Source: Catellatospora bangladeshensis
GTDB taxonomy: Bacteria > Actinomycetota > Actinomycetes > Mycobacteriales > Micromonosporaceae
Direction of reading: 5' to 3'
DNA length: 64,000 bases
NCBI RefSeq assembly: GCF_016862575.1
Contig: NZ_BONF01000009.1
Coordinates: 1-64,000, forward strand
The notes beneath the pieces were generated by a model. That model was not told where the DNA came from, searched no databases, and saw only the letters and a list, made by a program, of their open reading frames with translations. The translations under genes were made by a program, and so were the position numbers. Of the stretch, positions 1 through 6,981 are shown piece by piece; positions within the stretch are counted from its first letter, which is position 1; each line of letters opens with the position of its first letter.

Positions 1-19
1 CGGGGAGGTCACCTACTGA
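1..19 (+). CDS. possible 3' end of an upstream gene
   Basis: One frame reads G-E-V-T-Y then TGA at bases 17-19. This could be the tail of a gene that starts left of the window, and the hairpin at 49-109 would then lie just behind it. Six codons cannot prove coding, so this is a placeholder for the left edge. Confidence 0.25.
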
Positions 20-48
20 CCGCCGCGGTGTGACGCGTCGGTTGCGAT

Positions 49-109
49 GATCGCCGTCTCGTGTCAGAAAGTGTGGTCAGACCAGACTTTTTGACACGAG
101 ACGGCGATC
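49..109. repeat. 61-bp near-perfect inverted repeat
   Basis: The arms 49-72 and 86-109 pair over 24 positions with one G-T wobble. The inner TGGT (74-77) and ACCA (81-84) pair again around CAG, so nearly the whole 61 bp folds into one hairpin. It begins GATCGCCGTCTCG and ends CGAGACGGCGATC. It could be a terminator for an upstream gene or a non-autonomous mobile palindrome. There is no T-tract typical of a factor-independent terminator. Confidence 0.75.
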
Positions 110-176
110 TTGAGGGTTGTGGCGCGCGTGGCGAGGGTGGGCGGTGGCGGGGGAGCGGGCCTGAGATAGTGGGCCG

Positions 177-518
177 GTGGTGATTTACAAGATCCTGCTG
201 CCGTCCGAGTGGGCGGAGTTCCAGGCAAAGGGCGAGTTCGCCGGGTCGGCGCACGATCTGCGCGACGGGTTCGTCCACCTGTCCACCCGCGACCAGGTGG
301 CCGAGACCGCGCGGCGGGTGTTCGCGGCCGAGCCGGAGCTGGTCGTGGCGGCCGTGGACACTGACGCGGTGGCGCCGTGGCTGCGCTGGGAGGAGTCGGC
401 GAGCCGGGGCGCGAGCTTCCCGCACGTGTACGCGCCGCTGCCGCTCAGCGCCGTGGGCGAGGTGTACCGCGTCCCGGGCGTGACGGAGATCGACGCGGCC
501 CTGCCGCCCGCGGGCTGA
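177..518 (+). CDS. DUF952 family protein
   Basis: This small soluble protein of 113 residues matches the DUF952 pattern: N-terminal I-Y-K-I with a W at about 12, a central GFVHLSTRDQV segment (residues 30-40) and a C-terminal FPHVYAPLPLSAV segment. DUF952 proteins are compact, ART-fold-like and of unknown biochemical role. Two GTG codons stand in tandem at 177 and 180, so the start may be three bases later. No strong ribosome-binding site precedes either. A hydrolase gene follows 66 bases downstream on the same strand. The family assignment is from remembered motifs; function is unknown. Confidence 0.75.
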   Translation: MVIYKILLPSEWAEFQAKGEFAGSAHDLRDGFVHLSTRDQVAETARRVFAAEPELVVAAVDTDAVAPWLRWEESASRGASFPHVYAPLPLSAVGEVYRVPGVTEIDAALPPAG

Positions 519-584
519 CCGCGCTCGCCCGATTCGGGCACGCGCCGCTGCTCGCTGTGCTGGGGTGGAGGCGGGGGTGGCGCC

Positions 585-1787
585 ATGCGGCAGCTGTTCG
601 ACGATCCGCTGTTCCAGACGTTCGCCGAGCGGGCGCTGATGACGGCGACCCGCGGCGGGGCCGAGTACGGCGAGGTCGCCGCGATCGCCGCGCAGATCGG
701 ACCGGGTGACGTCGACGGCTGGCACCGGGCCTGGAGCGGGTACGCCGAGCAGGTGTTCGGCTGGGCCGAGCAGAGCCGGGCGGCCGGGCACCGGGTGAGC
801 GCGCGGGAGGCGTACCTGCGCGCGTCCACGTACTTCCGGGCCTCGTTCACGCCGCTGTTCGGCGAGCCGGTGGATGCCCGGCTGACCGTCGCGTTCGCGC
901 GCGAGCAGGAGGCGTTCGACAGGTTCGCCGCGCTGGCGAGCCGGCCGGTGCAGCCGGTGCGGGTGCCGTACGAGCACACGTCCCTGCCCGGCTACTTCTG
1001 CCGGGTCGACGACACCGACCGGGTGCGCCCGACCCTGATCGCGGTCAACGGCTACGACTCCAGCGTGCACGAGATGTACTGGTCGCACACGATCCCGGCG
1101 CTGCGGCGCGGATACCACTGCCTGCTTGTCGACGGCCCCGGGCAGGGCGGGGCGCTGATCGAGCAGCAGCTGCGGCTGCGGCCGGACTGGGCGGAGGTGC
1201 TGCGCCCGATCGTGGACTTCGCGCTGGCCCGGCCGGGGGTCGACGGCGACCGGCTCGCGGTGATGGGCTGGAGCCTGGGCGGCTACCTGGCCCCGCGCGG
1301 GGTGAGCGGCGAGCCGCGGGTGGCCGCGCTGGTCGCCGACCCCGGCATGTGGGACACCGCCGGCACGGTCAGCAGGATGCTGCCGGAGCCGCTGCGGGAC
1401 AGGTTCCCGGACGTGGACCCGGCGGAGCTGGAGCCGCTGCTGCAGGAGGCCGTGCAGGACCCGATGACCCGCTGGAAGCTCCAGCAGCGCGGCCTGTGGG
1501 TGCACGGCCTGCCGACGCTCGGCGCTCTCGTCGTGGACCTGGGCCGCCGCTACCGCCTGTCGGACGTCGCGGACCGGATCGCCTGCCCGACGCTGCTGAC
1601 AGCGGCCGAGGGCGATCCGCTGGCCGGCGGCGCGCAGTCGCTCTATGACGCGCTGACCTGCCCGAAGACGCTCGTCCGGTTCACCGCGGCGGAGGGCGCG
1701 CAGGGGCACTGCGAAGGCTGGAACCGGTCGCGCTTCGACCAGCGGGTCTTCGACTGGCTCGACGAGGTCCTGCGGCAGCGTCCGTGA
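585..1787 (+). CDS. alpha/beta hydrolase (acyl-peptidase/esterase type)
   Basis: A 400-residue protein with a helical N-terminal domain of about 120 residues followed by an alpha/beta-hydrolase core. The nucleophile elbow is G-W-S-L-G-G (about residues 228-233), D-G-P-G-Q-G precedes it, and the acid and histidine candidates lie in E-G-D-P and G-A-Q-G-H-C near the C-terminus. The layout resembles DUF1100/S9-like esterases and 2,6-dihydroxypseudooxynicotine-hydrolase-type enzymes, in which the helical part forms the lid. The ATG at 585 follows a purine-rich GGTGGAGGCGGGGG stretch. No signal peptide is seen, so it is cytosolic. The substrate cannot be told from the sequence. Confidence 0.8.
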   Translation: MRQLFDDPLFQTFAERALMTATRGGAEYGEVAAIAAQIGPGDVDGWHRAWSGYAEQVFGWAEQSRAAGHRVSAREAYLRASTYFRASFTPLFGEPVDARLTVAFAREQEAFDRFAALASRPVQPVRVPYEHTSLPGYFCRVDDTDRVRPTLIAVNGYDSSVHEMYWSHTIPALRRGYHCLLVDGPGQGGALIEQQLRLRPDWAEVLRPIVDFALARPGVDGDRLAVMGWSLGGYLAPRGVSGEPRVAALVADPGMWDTAGTVSRMLPEPLRDRFPDVDPAELEPLLQEAVQDPMTRWKLQQRGLWVHGLPTLGALVVDLGRRYRLSDVADRIACPTLLTAAEGDPLAGGAQSLYDALTCPKTLVRFTAAEGAQGHCEGWNRSRFDQRVFDWLDEVLRQRP

Positions 1788-1879
1788 CGGCGTACCGGGC
1801 GCTTTCCGGCGAATCGGCACGTCGCGGGGACGATCGCGCGATGATCGGGGCGAACATCCGTGACGAGCAAGGGGGCGGC

Positions 1880-2389
1880 ATGACCACACCAGGGGATCGG
1901 GGACAGGGTGTCCCCATCCAGCCGGTGGACCCGACCCGCGCGATGGTGACCGTCGCGACGTACCCGGAGTACGCCGACGCGCAGCGGGCGATGGACTTCC
2001 TGTCGGACAACAACTTCCCGGTCGAGCACAGCGCGATCGTCGGCACCAACCTGCGCATGGTCGAGCAGGTGCTGGGCCGCATGACGACGGGCAAGGCCAC
2101 GCTCTACGGCATCGGCGCCGGGGCCTGGTTCGGCCTGTTCATCGGCCTGCTGTTCGCGATCTTCGTGCCGCGGGCCTGGCTGACCATGATCCTGACCGCG
2201 GTGCTGATCGGCGCGATCTGGGGTGCCATCTTCGGCGCGATCGCGCACGCGATGACCCGGGGCAAGCGCGACTTCACGGCCGCGCGGTCGCTGCAGGCGA
2301 GCGAGTACGGCATCAGCGTCAGCGCGCAGTACGCCGAGCAGGCGCAGCAGCTGCTGGCCAGGCTCAGCGCGCAGCCGCTGACCACCTGA
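1880..2389 (+). CDS. general stress protein 17M-like membrane protein
   Basis: I start this gene at the ATG at 1880, preceded by AAGGGGGCGGC, and not at the upstream frame opening at 1784, which lacks a ribosome site. The 169-residue product has an N-terminal alpha/beta domain (ATYPEYADAQRAMDFL) typical of the YflT/GSP17M family. Two hydrophobic helices rich in glycine, alanine and isoleucine follow at about residues 75-120. A second soluble piece (ISVSAQYAEQAQQLL) ends the protein. GSP17M was named from Bacillus stress induction; molecular function is unknown. A strong hairpin at 2401-2433 follows the stop. Confidence 0.8.
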   Translation: MTTPGDRGQGVPIQPVDPTRAMVTVATYPEYADAQRAMDFLSDNNFPVEHSAIVGTNLRMVEQVLGRMTTGKATLYGIGAGAWFGLFIGLLFAIFVPRAWLTMILTAVLIGAIWGAIFGAIAHAMTRGKRDFTAARSLQASEYGISVSAQYAEQAQQLLARLSAQPLTT

Positions 2390-2400
2390 CCGGACGGGCC

Positions 2401-2433
2401 GCGGGCCGGGCTCCCACGGGAGACCCGGCCCGC
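2401..2433. terminator. bidirectional hairpin terminator
   Basis: GCGGGCCGGG (2401-2410) pairs perfectly with 2424-2433, and CTCCC (2411-2415) pairs with GGGAG (2418-2422), giving a 15-bp stem with one bulged A. It sits between two convergent genes and can serve both. There is no T-run, as is usual in high-GC actinobacteria. Confidence 0.75.
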
Positions 2434-2438
2434 CCCGG

Positions 2439-3722
2439 TCACCGGCGCTCGTCGCTCGGCGGCAGCGCCCGGCCCCGGCTGCGGGACTTGTACGACGCGT
2501 CCGCCGACGAGTACTTCGCGGCGCGCGCGATGCTGCCCTGCTCGGTCTGCTCGGCCAGGTAGGTCAGCGAGGAGACCTCCTCGGCGAGGTCGGCCTGCAG
2601 GTGGACCGGGGCGGCCTCCATCGCGTCCAGCACGCTGTCGCGCGCGTGGCGGATCTCGGCGAGCGCCGCGCCGGGCTCGTTCGCGCTCAGGTGCCGGGAG
2701 GCCCGCCGCTTGGCCTGCTGGACCCGCAGGTACATCAGCTCGGTGCGGACCGCCGGGTCGGTGATGCGGCCGGCCGCCTGGTCGCCGGGCACCACGTTCA
2801 CGTGCAGCGGCACGGTCACCGTGTGCTGGGTGAGGCCCGGCAGCTCGACCCAGGTGAACTCGCAGGTGGCGACCTCGGCCAGGCCGAGCGCGGGGATCGC
2901 CGGGATGTCGAAGGTCAGCAGGATCTTGCGGGTCTCCTCGGCGTAGAAGCTGCCCAGCTCGGCCAGCACCGCGTCGCCGGTGGTGGTGACCGGCAGGTCG
3001 TTGATCACCTGCACCCCGCGCACCTGCGGCGCGACCTTGATCAGCAGTGAGGCGGCCTGCGCGGTCTGCGCGAGCAGCCCGCCGACCTCGCCCGCGATGA
3101 GCGCCCCGGCGGTGTCGGCCTCCTCGGCGAACAGCTCGTTGCCGTTGCCGCCGCGCGCGATCGCCGCGAGCAGCCGCTCGTCGTAGCCGAGGCCGAAGCC
3201 CAGCGTCGAGGACGTGACGCGCTCCGCGTACGCCTTCGCGGCGACGCCGCCGAGCTGCTCCGGGTCGGTGACTCCGGCGTTGGCGTGCCCGTCGGAGACC
3301 AGCAGCACGGTCGCCCCGCCCGCGCCCGCCACCCGCCTGGCCTCCTGCAGGCCGCGCAGGTATCCGGCGGACAGGTCGGTGCCGCCGCGCGCGTGCAGGT
3401 CGGCGATCGCCCGCTTGACCGCGGCCTTGTCCTTCAGCGGTCCGGCCGGGACGGTCACCTCGACCTGGTTGTTGAACGCGACCAGCCCGAAGTGGTCCGC
3501 CGGGTCCAGCCGGTCGATCAGGCCGAGCAGCGCGGTCTTGGCGCCCTCGATGCGGTCGCCGTGCATGGAGCCGCTGCGGTCGAGCACCACCTGCAAGGTG
3601 GACGGCGGCCGCGGCCCACCGGACGCGGGTGCGGGCGGGGCGGTGAGTTCGATGAGCACCGACAGCTGGTCGTCGGTCTCGACGGCGATGACATCGACAT
3701 CCAGGTGCGCGGACAGGTGCAA
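2439..3722 (-). CDS. VWA-domain protein
   Basis: The reading frame stays open far upstream but overlaps genes there. The likely start is TTG at 3722, directly behind GAAGGAGATCGCC, giving 427 residues. A von Willebrand factor A domain covers about residues 35-215: the MIDAS motif D-R-S-G-S, a GGTDLSAG threonine loop and V-S-D-G-H-A-N-A-G. An all-beta region and a helical C-terminus with S-R-G-R near the end follow. No signal peptide or membrane helix is evident, so it is probably a cytosolic metal-dependent protein-binding factor. Such proteins often act with MoxR ATPases, but none is nearby. The partner is unknown. Confidence 0.85.
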   Translation of the reverse strand: MHLSAHLDVDVIAVETDDQLSVLIELTAPPAPASGGPRPPSTLQVVLDRSGSMHGDRIEGAKTALLGLIDRLDPADHFGLVAFNNQVEVTVPAGPLKDKAAVKRAIADLHARGGTDLSAGYLRGLQEARRVAGAGGATVLLVSDGHANAGVTDPEQLGGVAAKAYAERVTSSTLGFGLGYDERLLAAIARGGNGNELFAEEADTAGALIAGEVGGLLAQTAQAASLLIKVAPQVRGVQVINDLPVTTTGDAVLAELGSFYAEETRKILLTFDIPAIPALGLAEVATCEFTWVELPGLTQHTVTVPLHVNVVPGDQAAGRITDPAVRTELMYLRVQQAKRRASRHLSANEPGAALAEIRHARDSVLDAMEAAPVHLQADLAEEVSSLTYLAEQTEQGSIARAAKYSSADASYKSRSRGRALPPSDERR

Positions 3723-3827
3723 GGCGATCTCCTTCGGACACGGTGGGCACGACAGTAGGCAATGGTGTCGACCAGCCCCGACATCCGGACGTTTGCGCAG
3801 GTCCCGGGTTGGATACTCACCCGGGTC

Positions 3828-4043
3828 ATGGGTAAGAAGGCGTTCCGCAAGGGTGAGAAGGTGACCTGGCGCAGCCACGGGCAGACCGTGCACGGCGAGG
3901 TCGAGGAGAAGATCACCGAACGCACCGAGGAGGCCGGCCGCACCGTCGCCGCCTCGGCCGACGACCCGCAGTACCGCGTCACGAGCGACAAGTCCGGCCG
4001 CGACGCGGTGCACAAGCCGGAGGCGCTGCGCCGTGAGCGATGA
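3828..4043 (+). CDS. DUF2945 (hypervirulence-associated TUDOR-like) protein
   Basis: A 71-residue basic protein that starts M-G-K-K-A-F-R-K-G-E-K-V-T-W and continues with G-x-V-E-E-K-I-T, then Y-R-V-T-S-D-K-S-G near residue 50, as in DUF2945. The family adopts a small beta-barrel similar to Tudor/SH3 domains. I use the internal ATG at 3828, because the frame opening at 3762 would add 22 residues unlike the family. Its end overlaps the next gene by 11 bases. DUF2945 and DUF3140 genes are often paired in actinobacteria, suggesting joint action. Confidence 0.8.
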   Translation: MGKKAFRKGEKVTWRSHGQTVHGEVEEKITERTEEAGRTVAASADDPQYRVTSDKSGRDAVHKPEALRRER

Positions 4044-4365
4044 GGAACGGGACCAGACATACCGGGAGTTCGGTGACGCGGTGAACATGACCGCGTCCGA
4101 GCTGGAGAAGTGGCTGGACACCGACGAGTCGCGGGCGGTCGGGCAGAAGTCCGGCGGCGGCGAGTCCACCGGGCACGCCTCGGGGCGGCGGATCGTGACA
4201 CTGCTGCGTACCCGCAAGGCGGAGCTGTCCGGCGCGGACCTGGCCCACATGCGCAAGGTCGTCGGCTACGTGCACCGGCACCTCGCGCAGCGTCCCGGCG
4301 GCGACGTCACCGGCACACCGTGGCGCTACTCGCTGATGAACTGGGGCCACGACCCGCTCAGGTGA
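4033..4365 (+). CDS. DUF3140 family protein
   Basis: A 110-residue protein starting at GTG 4033 inside the end of the DUF2945 gene. It contains the DUF3140 hallmarks: V-N-M-T-A-S-E-L-E-K-W-L near residues 17-28, then G-R-R-I-V-x-L-L-R-T-R-K, a central M-R-K-V-V-G-Y-V-H-R-H-L helix and a terminal W-R-Y-S-L-M-N-W-G-H-D-P. The family is thought to bind DNA or a partner protein, but no activity is established. The 11-base overlap implies translational coupling with DUF2945. Confidence 0.82.
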   Translation: MSDEERDQTYREFGDAVNMTASELEKWLDTDESRAVGQKSGGGESTGHASGRRIVTLLRTRKAELSGADLAHMRKVVGYVHRHLAQRPGGDVTGTPWRYSLMNWGHDPLR

Positions 4366-4392
4366 GCCCGCGGCCGGTGGGATGATCGAGCC

Positions 4393-5076
4393 ATGCCGTC
4401 CACCGCGCTCGCCCGACCGCTCGCCGCCGCCGGAACCGCGGCCGTCCTGCTCGGCATCCTGGCCGTCGGCGCGCTGCACGTGCTGCCGCCGACCGCCGAG
4501 ATCAGCCCGGTCCGGCGCACCATCAGCGAGTACGCCCTGCACGAGACCGCCTGGGTGTTCAACCTCGGGGTGCTCGTGCTGGCGCTCGGGTCGCTGGCGG
4601 TGTCGGCCGCGCTCGCGTACGCGGGCCAGCTCCGCATCGCCTCCGTCGCGGGCCTCGGCCTGCTGCTGTGGTCGCTGGGCCTGGCCGCGGTCGTCTACTT
4701 CCCGAAGCACGACTGGGCGGTCGGCCCGTCGCTGGACGGGCACCTGCACCGCGTCGCCAGCCTGGTCGCGTTCCTGAGCCTGCCGGTCGGCGCGCTGCTG
4801 GTCGTGCTCGCCTGGCGCCGTGACGCCCGCCGCCGCGCCGACGTGTGGCTGACCGCGCTGCCCGCGCTCGCGGCCCTGGCCATGTTCGGCGTGATCATCG
4901 GCGCGTTCCTGCTCCAGCCGTACACCGGCGTCGCCTGGTGGCGGGCCATCCCGCTGGGCGCGGTCGAGCGCGGCCTGGCCGTCTTCGAGGTGCTGACCGT
5001 GCTCGCCCTGGGCCGCTGGGCCTGGCGCGCCGCCACCGACGAAAGGAAGGGCGCCTTCTTAACGGACGTCCGTTAA
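4393..5076 (+). CDS. DUF998-like integral membrane protein
   Basis: A 227-residue protein with about six hydrophobic helices. The N-terminus carries T-I-S-E-Y-A-L-H after the first helix and Y-F-P-K-H-D between helices, as in DUF998 proteins. Substrate or role is unknown. The last 11 codons and the TAA lie inside repeat copy 1 (5041-5094): the C-terminal ERKGAFLTDVR is repeat-encoded. The native end was probably near residue 216, and the repeat has replaced or extended it. Confidence 0.75.
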   Translation: MPSTALARPLAAAGTAAVLLGILAVGALHVLPPTAEISPVRRTISEYALHETAWVFNLGVLVLALGSLAVSAALAYAGQLRIASVAGLGLLLWSLGLAAVVYFPKHDWAVGPSLDGHLHRVASLVAFLSLPVGALLVVLAWRRDARRRADVWLTALPALAALAMFGVIIGAFLLQPYTGVAWWRAIPLGAVERGLAVFEVLTVLALGRWAWRAATDERKGAFLTDVR

Positions 5077-5094
5077 GAAGGTGCCCTTCCTTTC
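5041..5094. repeat. stop-supplying palindromic repeat, copy 1
   Basis: A 54-bp inverted repeat. The left 27 bases begin GAAAGGAAGGGCGCC and end TTAACGGAC; the right half is their reverse complement except for one base. It lies between two convergent genes. It encodes the tail and TAA of the gene on the left and provides the TGA of the gene on the right. It has the most symmetrical layout of the seven copies. Confidence 0.9.
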
Positions 5095-6229
5095 AGGTGG
5101 CCGCGAGTGGGGCGGGGGTGGCGCGGCGCAGGAAGGCCCACGTGGTCAGGCCGACCGGGATGATCAGCCAGCAGGACAGCAGCCGGTATCCGATGACGAC
5201 GGCGGTGGCCGTCACCTCGTCCGCGCCTGCCGTGGTCAGCGCGGTGAGCAGGCTCGCCTCGATGACGCCGAGGCCGCCGGGGCTGATCGGGATCTGGCGG
5301 ACCAGCTGGACCACGACGTAGATCGTGCCGAGCTGGAGCAGGTCGAGCGGCAGCTGGAACGCCTGCGCCACGGCGGCCAGGCAGGCCAGGTCGGCGGCCC
5401 AGTTCGCGGCGGCGTAGCCGAGCGCGCCGAGGCGGTCGCGGGCCGGGATGGTGGTGGAGACCGCGACCACGTTGGCCAGCTGCTCGCCGAGCCGGGCGAG
5501 CCGGTGCCGCAGCCGGGTGACCGGCCGGTCGCCGTCCGCCAGCGCACGGGTGCGGTCGGCGGCCCTCGCGGCGCAGTTCCCGCTGGTACGCGTGGCGCCG
5601 GTGCGGTGCCGGATCCGCCGCCGGACCGCCAGCGCCGCGATCGAGGTGGCGGTCGCCAGGGTGAGCGCCGCGGCGGCCGGGTGCGTCTGCGCGGCCGTGG
5701 CGGGGGAGGACAGCAGCACGATCAGGAAGCCGGCCAGGTAGAGCAGGGCCAGCGCGGCGAACGTGGACAGGTTGGACAGCAGCACGACGGCCGTGGCGGA
5801 ATCGCGGTCGGCGCCCCAGCGCCGGTAGGACTGGTAGCCGAACGCGGCCGACAGGGCCGAGCCCGCGGGCAGGCTGCTGGCGATGGCCGAGCGGCTGTAG
5901 GTCACGGCCAGCGCGCTGCGCAGCGACACGGCGGTGCCGACGCCGCGCAGGAGCCGCACCTGCTGGCGGGCGAACATCGACAGCGACACCCACTCGGCGG
6001 CCAGTGCGATGCCCAGCCAGGTCAGGTCACCGCCGGTGAGCACGGGCCAGATCTCGTCCGGGCCGGGCACGCGGTCGCGGATGGTGAGCAGGGCCAGCAG
6101 GATCACCGCGACCGGGAGCAGCCGCCGCAGCCAGCGCTGCCAGCCCGGCCGGGCGCGGGCCGCGGGGGGCTCGTCGTCCGTGCCACGGGGGGTGTCGAGG
6201 AGGTCCTCGGCCGGCGGGGGCTGGCTCAC
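5093..6229 (-). CDS. lysylphosphatidylglycerol synthase-like integral membrane protein (UPF0104)
   Basis: About 378 residues from GTG 6229; a GTG at 6286 would add 19 residues. After a proline-rich cytosolic leader come about eight hydrophobic helices. The typical R-x-x-S-x-A segment (TYSRSAIASSLPAGSALSAA) lies near residue 120 and IPISPGGLGVIEASL near residue 315. These match the flippase-like domain of MprF-type proteins and the YbhN/AglD group, which lacks the aminoacyl-transferase domain. It probably handles a lipid in the cytoplasmic membrane. Its TGA stop is the terminal TGA of repeat copy 1. Confidence 0.82.
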   Translation of the reverse strand: MSQPPPAEDLLDTPRGTDDEPPAARARPGWQRWLRRLLPVAVILLALLTIRDRVPGPDEIWPVLTGGDLTWLGIALAAEWVSLSMFARQQVRLLRGVGTAVSLRSALAVTYSRSAIASSLPAGSALSAAFGYQSYRRWGADRDSATAVVLLSNLSTFAALALLYLAGFLIVLLSSPATAAQTHPAAAALTLATATSIAALAVRRRIRHRTGATRTSGNCAARAADRTRALADGDRPVTRLRHRLARLGEQLANVVAVSTTIPARDRLGALGYAAANWAADLACLAAVAQAFQLPLDLLQLGTIYVVVQLVRQIPISPGGLGVIEASLLTALTTAGADEVTATAVVIGYRLLSCWLIIPVGLTTWAFLRRATPAPLAAT

Positions 6230-6302
6230 GTTCTGTGACCATACCGGCCCGGTGATCGTTGTCGAGTGGCTCGTAATGTTGCCCACAGCGCGGCCCGGCC
6301 GC

Positions 6303-6896
6303 CTAGGCGAAGCGCTCGGCGGCGCGGTCCAGCCCGGCGCGGACGGCCTCGCCGAGCGAGGCGCCGCCGGGCTGCTCGGCCCACAGGCCGGTGGCCGTGC
6401 GCATGGTCACCAGGAACACCGCGGCCATGACCCGGGAGCGCATCGGCTCGTCGCGATGGCCGGGATCGCGGGCGGCGATCTCGGCCGCCAGCTCCAGCTC
6501 CAGCGCGTTCTGCGCGGCGGTCTGCTGGGCGAGCAGCGCCGGGTGGCGGCGCAGCAGCCGGACCTGGGCCAGCCAGTTCGGGTCGACCTCGCCGATGGCG
6601 GCGTGGTGCGCGGCGGTCGCCTCGGTCAGCGCCTGCCATGGCGGCTCGGTGAGGGGGCGGGCGCGCAGGCGCTCCAGCAGGCGGGTCACCCGGACCCGGT
6701 CGCCGTGCAGGAGGGCGTCCTCCTTGTTGGCGAAGTAGTTGGAGAACGTGCGCCGCGACACGCCCGCCTCGTCGGCCACGGCGTCGACGGTCACCGCGTC
6801 CAGGCCGCGTTCCAGGGCCAGCCGCAGGGTCGCCTCGTGCAGCGCCTGCCGGGTGGCTTCCTTCTTGCGCTCGCGCAGCGTCGTCGTCGCTTCCAC
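6303..6896 (-). CDS. TetR family transcriptional regulator
   Basis: A 197-residue regulator from GTG 6896. The N-terminal helix-turn-helix is clear: V-T-V-D-A-V-A-D-E-A-G-V-S-R-R-T-F-S-N-Y-F at about residues 30-50. The ligand domain is divergent, as expected. It is divergent from a DHA2 efflux gene, and two palindromes fill the 85-base gap. It is thus very likely the local repressor of the transporter and of itself. The start is uncertain by a few codons, because no clear ribosome-binding site precedes it. Confidence 0.88.
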   Translation of the reverse strand: MEATTTLRERKKEATRQALHEATLRLALERGLDAVTVDAVADEAGVSRRTFSNYFANKEDALLHGDRVRVTRLLERLRARPLTEPPWQALTEATAAHHAAIGEVDPNWLAQVRLLRRHPALLAQQTAAQNALELELAAEIAARDPGHRDEPMRSRVMAAVFLVTMRTATGLWAEQPGGASLGEAVRAGLDRAAERFA

Positions 6897-6927
6897 GAGC
6901 AGGAGACGATACCGGCGATGTGACGCA

Positions 6928-6942
6928 TTGCCCAATGGGCAA
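6928..6942. promoter_or_regulatory. operator-like palindrome 1 (TetR/DHA2 gap)
   Basis: TTGCCCA-A-TGGGCAA, a perfect 15-bp palindrome lying 32 bases from the regulator start and 40 bases from the transporter start. The size and symmetry suit a TetR dimer. Confidence 0.65.
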
Positions 6943-6943
6943 C

Positions 6944-6960
6944 TTTGCACACTGCGCAAA
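6944..6960. promoter_or_regulatory. operator-like palindrome 2 (TetR/DHA2 gap)
   Basis: TTTGCAC-ACT-GCGCAAA, a 17-bp palindrome with one mismatch, immediately next to palindrome 1 and just upstream of the transporter start. It may be a second site for the same regulator or the edge of the promoter. Confidence 0.5.
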
Positions 6961-6981
6961 ATCAGTGTCATGCTGGTCGGC

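Noticed and set aside
9-1889. Long minus-strand frame of 626 codons, and similar frames of 300 to 1270 codons throughout
   Set aside because: They mirror real genes on the other strand, are rich in Arg/Ala/Pro/His, show no family motifs and arise because GC-rich third positions remove stop codons.
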